Positions 50,021 to 61,455 of a DNA stretch of 64,000 nucleotides are shown here, one piece after another. The position numbers and the translations under genes are program-made. The notes under the pieces are model-generated. The model saw only the letters and a program-made list of their open reading frames with translations. It was not told where the DNA came from and ran no database searches. The stretch is taken from assembly GCA_037102815.1 (NCBI GenBank), contig BTPP01000003.1:1612001-1676000 (forward strand), in the 5' to 3' direction. Position 1 is the first letter of the stretch. Each line of letters starts with the position of its first letter. Source of the DNA: Neurospora intermedia. Lineage: Eukaryota > Ascomycota > Sordariomycetes > Sordariales > Sordariaceae.

Positions 50021-50698
50021 GAGAGAGACCCCCTCCTTATTGTAATGAACCGCTAGAAGGTTCGTAATAGTATTTAATTTATACCTACCCTTCCCCTACT
50101 CCCCTCCTCTAGCGTTAGATATAATCTATTTTATAATACCCCCCCTAAAGCTTTAATATAACCGGCTAAGAAGAAAAGGATAATTAAAGCGGTACTAGTT
50201 AATTAAAGAAAGTAAGAGGCCAAGACGGTTATAGAGAGCGCGAGGCTAGAGATAGAGAAATTAAAAGTATAACTCTAAGAGTTAAGAGAATTATAGTAAA
50301 GAGAGGTATAATTAGAAGTATAACTACGGGAGCTTACGAATTAATAATAACGAATTCAACTACCGCCGCCGTTACTAATATACTATAGGTATTAATAATA
50401 GTAATATTACTAACCTACCCGCCAATTAATAATACCGCCCCCTCCTTTATAATAGTTGTAACAATTATATTTAAATCCGTACCAACCGCTACTATCTAAC
50501 TAATAGTAGTCTCAATAGTTGTACTAGTAATCCTAGTCGAGCTAATAGTATTAATACTAGTAGATCTATAATTATACTAGTATAAATATAAACTCAACGA
50601 TTTTAATACTATTCACGTAAATTAGTATATTAGAAAGCTTCGTCTGTAAATTCTTGTGCAATTTTGGTGTGGATGTTGCATACATGTTAGTTTGGTGG

Positions 50699-50790
50699 GA
50701 AATTGGCGGGCGCTGATATGGTTGTGCCATTGGTCAGACGGTCCCCACACAGGCCATATGGAATCGAGCACAGTCGCTTTATCCGGGTCG
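50699..50790 (-). repeat. Right terminal inverted repeat of the MULE (~92 bp)
   Basis: Reverse complement pairs with 47424-47514. Most differences are C/T or G/A transitions. Confidence 0.85.
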
Positions 50791-50798
50791 CTAAACAG
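50791..50798 (+). repeat. Right target-site duplication of the Mutator-like element
   Basis: CTAAACAG, identical to 47416-47423. Confidence 0.85.
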
Positions 50799-52030
50799 AG
50801 CCAAAGGAAAACAGAAAGAAGATCGAGTCAGAAGTCTAATCTCTATTGGTTCTTGGCTTTGGAGGTGGAGAGGGTAGATCAAACGGTACATTGGCTCTTG
50901 GCGGATGCAAGTGCAAAGCCGACAACACCAAGGCGCTAGGGGAAAACTACGGCCCGAGCGTTGGCCAAAGGGAACCATGGCTGATATGGCCCGAGCTGAA
51001 GAGAAAAACCGTTGTGGTCCGCGGTGCTGCGGCCGGTGGGGGGGTGTGGGACCGCTTGATGACTGGGGCAGGCAGAGACCTACCTGAGCGAGATGAGGAA
51101 CGGCGGAACTCTGAGATTTCCTTTTTGGAGGAGTTGACTGGCTTACCTAGACTAGACGGCTTGACGATTCCTGCGCAGGAACCGCCCAATCGGGAGACTG
51201 TGATGGCGGACCAAAAGTGGGCGCCTGCTGTGTGGTACGGTGCAGCGCGTGTGCCCGTCAATCGCACCCCAAAAGGCTGATTGAACTTTCGAAACGAGGT
51301 GACGGACTGAATGGTCGATCCGTCTGCTCAATGAGATAGTTTGGCGAGCTTTCAGTTGTCGAGCTCAATTGCAATACCAATTTCCAAGTGCAGAATTTTC
51401 TCCAAGTCGATGACGTTGTCAAAGTCTGCGCCATGCCGCCATGTGCTGCTTCTGATGAGGAAGGGATGACCGCCGTCCTTCATGAAGTCGGTCCGGAGGG
51501 CCAGGTCCAGACACGGAGCTGGCAGGCACTAGTGTACTAGTCTAGAGGTACCTACGCAGTAGGTGCCCGTACCGAGTACAGGGAATGCTCGAGCTCCCAG
51601 TAAATTACCATACCGGACTTCCGTGGTGTACTTGCAAAGTTTCCGAAATTTCATCTCAAGCCTTACCACACTGTGTCCGCACAGTTAGCCTCAAATCATG
51701 ATCGATTGAAATGCCTGCGTGGCACATGGTTAGGCATTCAGTGACGGATTTTACAGAGCCGTGCACCGCACTACAGTTCGGTTGCCAGTGCGGGATGGGT
51801 GGAGTCGTAGGTATACACTGTCCAAGTCGGGCGATTTGGGTTCGTTCTTGACTGCCACTGGAGTGGTTCAATCACTGCAGAGCGCACCTTCCTCGTTCCT
51901 GTCTGGAACTTCCCTCTTTGAGTCGGAGTGTTACGATCTCCCGCACTCAGTCACGGTCCCTTCCTAGTTCCTCGTCTTCAAGCTTGTCGTCCCGTCCGTC
52001 CAGCTTGACAAGGGACATCCATCATAACCA

Positions 52031-52062
52031 TCCTCCTCCTCCTCCTCCTCCTCCTCCTCCTC
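52031..52062 (+). repeat. (TCC)n microsatellite, about 10 copies
   Basis: Uninterrupted tcc triplets on the plus strand. Confidence 0.9.
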
Positions 52063-55000
52063 ATCTACCGCAGTACATCAGTCCCTTCCTTCTTCTTCGA
52101 TCCTCTCTCCCTTGGCCCCTTCCCTCCCTTCTCTCAGAGGCCATCCCCGCCATTTCAAGTTCTGCCAAGATGTCCCGCCTTGGTCCTTCATCAGTTCCAT
52201 TCTGGGCTTCTCCAACCTCACGAGTCATGGATGATGGCATCTACACTAGATAGCAGTCCTCCTTACACCACGCACGCCTTCAAGTCGTCAAGTGGGAACG
52301 TTGACCTCACCGCGTATCCCTGGTTCCGCCTCTGCTCACCACTCAAGTACCTAGATCGTGATCTCTATTACACCCCTTTGCTCATCTCGCCGGTCCACCT
52401 TCGGCTTGGAGATGACGGGGCCGTTAAAGGCTCAAGCCAATCAACTGTTTGGCAACGCGGAGCAAGCCAAGATGGGACGCTGGGCTGGTGATGTGCGATC
52501 GGGACCGCCTCGGACCTTCGCACCAACAGAAAGAGACGGGCCAGATGCCACACGATACGCACCAGCTGACGAGGCGACCAATCGCAAGCAGAACCCAATT
52601 CATACTAGGAGATGGGGTTCAGCATCTTACGTACCGGTACATGCTCCTGCTGTGAAGTGAATCACGTGCAAGGAAAATCCATCTTCTCGACGTGCTTCAG
52701 TTCTGGGTAGGACAGTTTCGATGCGCTTACATGTCGTATCGACAGATGAAAAAGAAGCACCACTTCTCAACTAAACAACAGTCAGGCACTCTTTCTCTCC
52801 CACTGGCCACGGGTAGAAACTGGCTGATGGCGTGGCGCCACCGACACACAACAATCACATATGCTTCGGCAACCCTCCCAAGGTTCGATCCACGCACCTT
52901 ACGGCAACATTTCTCTGGTAGGGGTCTATGGTATAGGGGGGTCTCGGTCAAAAGACTCACACTGGGCCACCTCGCGCAAAAAGGTTACTGTTTCTACGCC
53001 CACACGGCCCAGGATCCTGCCAAGAGATGGGAATCCCCTAAAATACCAACACATAGAGGTAAATCTGAAGCCAACGAGTCAAGTCCATGCTTGACAGACA
53101 GCCCGGTCTCCTCATTACTCGATCAATGCGCATCGCTCATCCTTCGGGAACAACAGAGAGACTGGTGATTCGTTGAACTGAAGTTGCACAGCGGCCCGGC
53201 GGCAGCTACCTTTGCATAACCCGATGCTGTGTTACATGGCTGTTGAAGGGCAAAGGACTCGGGACATCAAGTTTCCGCTGGTCACTTGCTCACTGTCTAC
53301 ATTTCTGTCTGGGCCTCACACTTTGTCTTGACCGGTCATGCTGAATCTGGCTGGTGTTCTGTGGACCAGTTCGCTTACTCGCACTTTTGATTCGTTTCTT
53401 CGCACTCGGGGCTTTTTCTGCAGCAACCCGGCCCGTCCCAGTTGCGGTCATGGCTGAGCAAGCTGAAGCCTGCTCAAAAGCTCCCATCTCCCGATGAACA
53501 TGAATATATACATACTCCATGCGGTACAGTGTCCGTACATCTCTAGCACTTCTTGTTGTCACTGACCACCAAGTCGCATCTCACTGTCAATTTCTTGTCG
53601 TCCAGAGAACTGTGCTTGGAAATGACTGGTTGCACAGCCATTGTGGTGTTCGTTGCTCTGCCAGGCAGCCTCAAGGTAGGTCGTTCGCCGCTCCAAGATT
53701 GCTTGGTGCCATTCGCTGATGACTACCAAGTCATGGTATTTGCACACAGCCTTGGAAGTATCATGACTTTGAACACTCATGACCCCTGTGAGCCGCAGTT
53801 TAGATCCGACGAACCGGAGCCGCGGTATTCAAGCGTCCTGCTGACCGTCATTAATTGTTATGGCTCTACCGCTGCACACGCAAGAGACACGGCGCGACGC
53901 GGCGATGTGATACAACATCTATGCACCCGCATTGAGGGCTACACTTCTATTTATGGCCTTCACTCATATATGGCTTCTCCGGAAAGGGGGGTGAAGAGAC
54001 TCCATGATTGGAGAACCAAAGGATCAGATTCATCGGCTCACTGCGTCGCATCAAACCTCTGCCCGCGATGAGCACCAACATCGAGGTTTACCATGAACGG
54101 ACAGCTGCACCATACCGCTGATGATTAGCAGTCAAGGCTACCAGGTTCTCACCCGCAGGCCCTTCAACACCCACACGGAGAATATGATCATGTCAAAGAT
54201 GCCAGGGACGCGGAAGACCAACCGTTTTCGCATCTGAAGAGATATCTCCGGTACCGCGTGGTGGACAACCTTCTTCTTCTCCCATCCCGTTGTTAGCCCC
54301 TGACTAAACAAGCTGCCTTGGGATATGAGATAGTCTTTCAGTCTTCAATAGGCAAAAGGCTCCTCATCACTGGTCCCATTGTGGTAGCCTGATCGCGGGG
54401 AAGCCCCCACGTCCTTATCACCCATGTCGGCCGCTCTGTTCTATACGTACAAATTTGACTATGCGCTCCGAGAATGTGTATTCGCCATCATCGAAGCTTA
54501 GCACGCTCAACCAACATATAAGGACAGGCAACGGCAAGCTCTTATTCCCGGGGCGCTGCACAGTATTGCAACTGAACGACCCTGACTAGACTCTAGAGTG
54601 GTGTACGGTTCTTCCCGCTCTGAAGATGATCAAGAAACGTGGGGCACCTCAACCAACAAGCGAAATATGCTTTCGCATCGAATCATTAGCCAAACATCGA
54701 TCATCTTATGATGCGCGATAGACCAATGCACTGGATCTTGAGCGTCTGTTTATCCAAACAGTATTTGAAAGCTACCAAAGCTCAAGGCTCTGAGGGAGCT
54801 TTGGAACATCTGCAGTGAATTGCTCTTCACTGATTGCTGCAATAGTGATAACGCCGCTGCTCTGATCTCGGTAATTGGTACATTCATCAACGAGGAGCGA
54901 ATCGCAGCCAGCGTAGCCGCGCGCATCTCTCTTGTGGCCATTTCATGATCCAAGGGTAGGATCCGGTGATAGGATTCGTATGCAGTATACGACTAAGTCG

Positions 55001-58000
55001 GTCTTGAACAGCGCAGCTGCTTAACTACAGAGCTGTTGGACCCTGCCCGCAAATGAGTGGTCCGACATTTCGCTCTCTTGCACCTCTGATCACGCCCTTG
55101 CAAGATATTCGACAAAAGTTGAGGGCGGCCACGTGGTTCTGAGGGGAAAACTTCAATCCCTCCGAATATCTCAGTGCGCGGACGCATCAAGCCTCTTCTG
55201 CCCGAAAATGCCACCGCAAAAGCTCGGCCTTGATAAGGGGAGCCGTGACGACGGACCTCTCAGGTTGAACACTCAAATATGGATATTTGGACGCTGAAGG
55301 AGACAGAGAAACCCGAGAGAATGTGCCTCTTCGTAGGGGTCGTCACTGCAGGCGTGGGGGCCGTTGTACGACAGATGTAATTACACAACATCGACTCTAA
55401 TTTCGTCCCGCGATTTGAGCCGCAATCTAGCTCTTCGGCATGCCCCAACACGCAATCCTTCGGTCAAGTGGTTCAAGCAATATCATTGAATCGCCAACTA
55501 CCCGCAAAGAATATCAAGATTGACGCAGCTTGCTCGTCTGTTTCATGTTCCTGCAGCAAGCAACGCCCGACTGAAGCAGGACATCAGTAGCCGTCGATCA
55601 CGATAGCTTGCAGAGGTGGCGTAGCGAGCTTTTTCGAGGCGTCATTATAGGGCCAGGCTCCAGGCCACAAGGCGTTCTGTTATGTTGGCTAAATGTCCAC
55701 TACAGTTGCTACAGCGGTCTTGGTTGTGCTTGCTAGCACCGTGTGAGATGGAAATACCTACTTCCATCTGGACTTCACTCTGGGGCTTGTAGAAGTTACT
55801 ACCATAGGACATCCACTGATCACTCAAGAGAACCAGATGTCAACTGGCGGTTACGCAAAGCGCCGACTATTTCCGGCAATCTGTCTGTATCCGTTCCTGG
55901 TATGATGTCAATCTATACCACCGTCTATAACGCAACCCTAATTTGTTTGTCAGTTTGGTTCTTTTGACGAGGCAACACAAGGGTGGAACAAGGCCAACCT
56001 AGAGACCTCTTTGATCTAAGGAAGAGAACAACTCTTTCCCATTCGTAGAGGTTCGACAATGACCAGTTAGGGCTCTCAACGCTACACTACAGAAGCACCT
56101 CTCCGTCCTCTCCAGAACGTCAAGATACTAATTCACAGCATTTATTCGCGAGAAGCTCAGCCCCTCTCTTTTACGGTCGACGAGTGAATTGGAGCATGCA
56201 ATTGCCCGAGGGGGGTCATAGTTCTTGGGCATCAAATTTCGCAAGCTCCGTCGCGCCCGTGGAAGGCCGATTCTGGCGCACGAACCGATTCAGCTTCTTA
56301 AAATGATGGTTGATCAGCTCAGGGCAATTTTGTCACCTACACTACGAAAGGCAGTCGGGACCTTGCAGGAGCTGTTCCGGTGTCATTTCATCTTTGACGC
56401 CCGCCTGTTCTTCGGGACCGGGCGGCCGATGTCGTCCCTCCGTCTATGTTCATCCCTGTCGAGACAGGCGGAAGTGCGACAGTGTCCAAAATATGAAGGC
56501 ATACTCCATCCAGTTCATGATAAATTTGGGCGGCTGTTTACCTGCTCCAGGAACAGCCACCAATCTGAGTCCGAAATGTCTTACACTTGCTTTCGGAACA
56601 GATCGCAGCCCGTATATCAGACCAATTACACGCATACAGGCATCTATCTGGATGAAGAAGGCTCTCCAGTCCAACGGCGTGAGCGGGTTGAAAGTCCCGA
56701 TGTTTTTTTTTTTTTTTTCTTTTTCTTTTTATTATTCTTTTCTCTGTTCTCTTTTTCCATTTGTTTTTTTTTTTTTGGTCGTAGGGCAGTTCTACAAGTT
56801 CTCGACAAACGTCGTAAAATTTGTGTACAAGCTGACTGGCGAGCTTTGGGGGCAAAATTCTAGCTTGCCGTTTGGTTGGATTGTCGTTCACTGCCGATCA
56901 TTGGCAGTCACAAATATCTGCTATGAGGTAGACGAGCAGAGATTGATGCGCAAGCGCAATTTGGGCCGAATATTCATCGCGCGAACGCGATTCTCATATC
57001 ACAGGCTTCCCGGAAAGTGGATATAAACCGTTGAGATGGCAGCGTGATTCTCAGCCGCAAACAACTGAAAGAGAAGAAAAAAAAAAGAAAAAAAATTCAT
57101 CGCTGCTAACGGGCTCGTTTGGTTAGTGTTACAATGTTGCGGGTAAAACGAAAATCCCGGGACATGAGTCTAGGCTGCGGGCTCGAATGATGTTGCCACC
57201 GCCACTCCTCCTCCGGGAACACCAGGACGACTTAATTTCCCCAAATTGTCGCAAGGTCGACATCTAGGGCAGTCTAGAAGACCATCACCGGCATGACAAC
57301 GGCGCGAAACTTTCTTCACCAGCCATTCGTGTCAATCTGCTCTGCAACCATATTCCACTCTTTCGTTTCTCTTTTTGTGTTCATAGCACGCTGTTCAGCG
57401 AATTGAACAGAAGAGTGCGTACGATGCTTGAGGGGGCAATTCAAAATCCGCGTTCTGACACAAGGTCTTTTCCTAGTCCCCGTCTTTTCTCCAGCGGACA
57501 ACATGGCCAGACCCGGGCTCGAAGGGTAGCCTGGTAGGGCTTCAGCAAGCCCACAGATACTGTTTCACGCAGCCGGTTGAAAAACGCTCAGCTGATCAGC
57601 TTCAGATCTCGGGGGGCAAAGTGATTGCTCCGACCTCATGCTCTGGGAGATATCGGGATCAGCATCAGCCTAGGAAGAAGAGATCCTTAGATCAACCTTT
57701 TGCTCTTCAATACGGGGGTGGTAAGCGTACATACACTACACAACTCAGAGCTCAGTGGCTACCAGAAATCATAACAATATGCTAGCAGGGGTAACTGAAA
57801 GGAGAAGCTCTTCCCTTCGCCCAAACATGGGCCACGAGGCATGGTGTTTTCTCATCCAGGTGTATCTGTACCCCATACGGGGACCCTCTTCTCGCCTTCA
57901 TATCCATACATCTCCGAACACGATTGGCCCTACTCGTCGCCTGCTCTGTCTCAACACGGTATCTCACCCGTGTTACCCTATGTCTCGGCACCCAGAACCG

Positions 58001-58994
58001 AGAGCGGAGACGAAAAGAGAGAGAAGAGACAACCAGATGGAGGGAGAGAACGGGCTCTGAGTGCTGTCTCGGGGGGAGTATCCGGATGTGACCTAACCCC
58101 CCCTCATGTTGTTGCTCCCCACAAAGCCACACAAAGGTCGGCGGCATTGGCTAAGCCTGTACTGTCGCCAATGACACCATCTTCAGCAAGGAGTTCGAGG
58201 CCGTTGGCGAATGGCAAGTCAGAGGGAGCTTTCCCCTTCCCACATTTCCTGCTTCGAGGCGGCGGGTAAGGAAGAGGGGTATGGGACACTGACGAGTTTA
58301 TGGAGGCTAGGTGGTGAGCGTTGAATGGACGGATAATGGATGCTGGACAGAAGTACACTGACTTGGACAGGGGGACACACACACAGTGCTGTGTACATGC
58401 CTCTCTCCTCAACTGCCTGACAACTTGGCTGCCTAGTACACCTGGTTACAGCTACCTACATGAGGAGGACGGGGGAGGGGGGCCCAGTTGGCTTTCGGCT
58501 GGGTGTAGATGGAGACCGGTGGATGATCAGTATCCTACTCTGCCTCCTCATCTCATCGGCCTGGACGCCAAAAAGAGTTCAACATACGTTAGACGGGAGC
58601 ACGCCAAGAGCTGATTGCCTGCCCATCACCTATCGTCGCGTCACACTTTGAATGGAAAACTCAGGTGGGAGGAGGCGACAGAGTAGTGACCACGCTACGC
58701 TACGTCGTAAATGTCGAGGCGGCGTCTTGCACAGTACGGAGGAAAAAAAAAGGATCGGGTGAAGCTTCGAAACAGGATAGCAATTACGACGACAAGGCGC
58801 TGTGGAAACCCAAGCTGTTGTCGTTTTCACTTGCTGGGTCTCCCCGAAATTCCGGTATATTTGTGTCGTGGAGAAGGGGGCCAGGCGGTGAGGGCATCTG
58901 GGGCCCCCATTCGGGAGATTGAGTGGAGGAAACCCGGGCGTCATGTTCCGGTTGTCAGAGGAAAATGGGCTTCTTTGATAACGATAACCCTTGA

Positions 58995-59019
58995 CTACCT
59001 ACCTACCTACCTACCTACC
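58995..59019 (+). repeat. (CTAC)n tetranucleotide repeat, 6 copies
   Basis: Perfect tandem ctac units. The same ACCTACCTACC / GGTAGGTAGG motif occurs singly in several intergenic regions of the window. Confidence 0.9.
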
Positions 59020-61455
59020 GATAAGACGGTACCTACTTCTAGGATCGTATCTAGGAAAGCGGAGGCATGAGAGTCGCGCCCTACGGAAACAAACCACGGC
59101 TGCTGATTCTCGCTTGCTTGCTTGCTTGGGGGGATGTTGGAAAGCAAGAGATTTTGCGAAGAGACACGGAGACACGCTAGCGGCGAGAACTCGTACATAC
59201 ACTCAAACTGCAATCTTGAAACTTGAGGGATTTATGTTTGCGCGGGTTGGGTGAGTCGCGGTGGTGGGTGTTGTTGGCAACTTTGGTTAAACACACATGA
59301 CCATCGTCATGCCGCGATGCTTAAATGTCTGGCAAGCCTCTTACCGCAAGCCTCCCCCCTCCCCCCTTTCCACTTCCTTGCACTATGTACACACACTTCA
59401 CGTTGTCACAAGTTCCAATGCGGTTCGGTGCGGTACGGTGCGGTGTTTTTTGTGTGTTTACCTTCTTGACATGGCTGGTCCAAACAGAAGAAAAAAAAAA
59501 TTCTACCTACTTTTTAGTGATGAGTGAGAATGTAACCCTTCTCTCGTAGAGGCGAAAACAAACTGCCGTTGTGGATAATCTTCGTTTCGCGCGTCTCCTT
59601 CTTCTGTCTTGGTGTCTTTTCTTTTTTTATTTCTTTATTTTCTGTCCTATTATGTCCCGTTTTCCACTCCTTCCTACCAGCCTACCTCTCTCTACCTATG
59701 AAGCGAAGCGTGGTCTGTAATTCGCCACCCTTAGTTCCACTCTCTCTTTGCACAAGGACCAGACTACTGGGCCTCGCAAATTGGACCACGTACCAGTCAG
59801 TACAGGGAATACCGATGGTTGGGAATTCATCGAGTGTGAAAAGGGCTCAAGATTGGGAAAGTTGAAAGTGGTTTTTCTTTCGTCCATATACGATGCGCGC
59901 CTTCATGCGTACATTGCGCTCTGTTGGGTATTGGAAGCGCGGACTGGACTAGACCATGGGGGGAAGGGGCAAGGAAGGAGATCCAGATGAGCCTCGTACG
60001 TGGTGGCTGGGTGTGCTCTCTTCTCTTCCTTGTCTTGCCATGTCTTGAATCCATCTTTGTAGACGAGCAAGCAAGCAAGCAAAGGAGCAGAGATGAGCAT
60101 TTGCTATTACCGTATGGTAGGTAACACAGCAATTCCCAGATTGTTTCTCCGAGTCTTTGAAGTTGTTGAGGAAGAGAAGAGAAACTCATCTGGAACTCCT
60201 CGGTAAGATAGGTAGGTGAGTAAGGTAAGGAAGCCGAAAACGTACAAAAGGAAAACGAAAGGGTGCCAGCCACTTCATGCCGAGAAAACGGGGGAGTGAG
60301 AGTTGTTCTGACATCAAGTCTCCTATTTCTTTCCTTCCTTTTTTTTTTCTTTTTTCAACGCCAAGGCACTGGCTTCATGACGGAGACATGGTTTCCACAG
60401 GACATTGAGTTTTACCGACCGAAATCCGGCACTAAGATGAAAAAGCCCCCCCTCATTGTTCGTGAACGAGATCGACCCTTCCAAGGACCGACGGAAGAGA
60501 GAGGTGAAGGTGAAGGTGAAATGATGAACACACGGGTGCATAAGCCGTGGTCATTACACTAAGGTAGGTAACGGGAGGCTCGCTTGGGATGAACCGCCTG
60601 GATGGGGAAAGGTTGAGAAAAGCTTAGCTTACCTTCGCTTCATTCGTTGATAACAAACTGAGCTCGGTTGAATGGAAACACATAATTCTGAATGAGGCCA
60701 AGATTGATACCTGGGTGACTTCGCATCCTTTTTGTTATTGAGATGAATCGGTCGGACTTGAGAAACAGGTGATGTGAGGCGAACGCAAAATCGACATGAG
60801 AGACAGAGAGACTCGGGAGCGGATATACCACCAGGCTACAGAACACCTGTTCGTCTTGGTGGTGGTGCGATCGTGTCTCGAACCCTTATTTCTCGGAAAG
60901 CCGTACTGGTGTCTAATTAGAGGTATATGGGTGTCTGTCTGACTGGCTGTTTGCCTCTGTCTAATGTGTATGTCTCTCTCTATATGCCTGTCGGTATGCC
61001 TGTCTGGATAAATAATCTTGTCTTGCTCGGCTGTCTGGTGTCTGATGACGGAGCCTTGGCGTGATTTTGTCTCGTACGACATCAGTCCGTGAGCAGGAGT
61101 ACAGTATAAGGGTTTTTTAAGTGGGAGACGAGTCTATCCAGAATGTGAGTGTATGTTGTCTGAAGCCAATGATAAGACGAGATGAGAGAGAGGGATGAGA
61201 GCTTCGGCCTCACTTCGGGAGCGTTTCTTACACTTGACGGTAATGAAAGACCAAGAGAGTATTCGACCGACCGTCCCAGTCGGTAGACATATCCTCTCCT
61301 TTGAAATCTCAACAACAGCCGATTCGTCTGCAAGCAAGGAGTAACCTCTATTCTACATGGCTTCACCGACAGCACTCTCCTCTAATTCCAACTCCAAAGT
61401 CTAATTTACCACAATCAACCCAGCCTTTCCGTTCTTATGTTGCCAACCTCCAGGT

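Larger units (their letters stand above)
47424..50790 (+). mobile_element. Mutator-like (MULE) DNA transposon, 3367 bp, RIP-mutated
   Basis: The two ends are ~91-bp inverted repeats: 47424-47514 against the reverse complement of 50699-50790, starting CGGCCCGG and CGACCCGG respectively and differing at roughly ten positions. An exact 8-bp duplication, CTAAACAG, flanks it. The interior is AT-rich and holds a broken transposase on the plus strand. Long terminal repeats with an 8- to 11-bp target duplication and a MULE-type transposase identify the superfamily. A hAT element also makes 8-bp duplications, but hAT terminal repeats are short and the coding remnant is not hAT-like. Confidence 0.85.
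50799..61455. other. 10.7-kb region without a recognisable gene
   Basis: Ordinary composition, not RIP-like. Open frames reach 238 codons (56310-57026), but that one depends on a T-rich tract (56703-56779) that gives poly-Phe. A 172-codon frame (53553-54071) contains AHSLGS, which resembles a hydrolase nucleophile elbow, but lacks any other family feature. Simple repeats: (TCC)n at 52031-52062, (CTAC)n at 58995-59019, a GTCT-rich stretch at about 60930-61030. GGTAGGTA-type motifs recur (60115, 60208, 60563). Long regulatory DNA, non-coding RNA or decayed sequence are all possible. Confidence 0.45.

Noticed and set aside
47424-50790. Assignment of the 3.4-kb element to hAT because of the 8-bp duplication
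   Set aside because: The ~91-bp terminal repeats and the transposase remnant fit Mutator-like elements; hAT ends are short.
53553-54071. 172-codon frame with AHSLGS, resembling a serine hydrolase nucleophile elbow
   Set aside because: No other alpha/beta-hydrolase feature (oxyanion loop, Asp, His context) follows, and no exon could be joined.
56225-57026. Overlapping frames of 212 and 238 codons
   Set aside because: Both depend on a T-rich tract that gives poly-Phe; the rest shows no protein-like pattern.
60735-61082. 115-codon minus-strand frame with Thr-Asp-Arg-His repeats
   Set aside because: It translates a GTCT/TGTC-type simple repeat.
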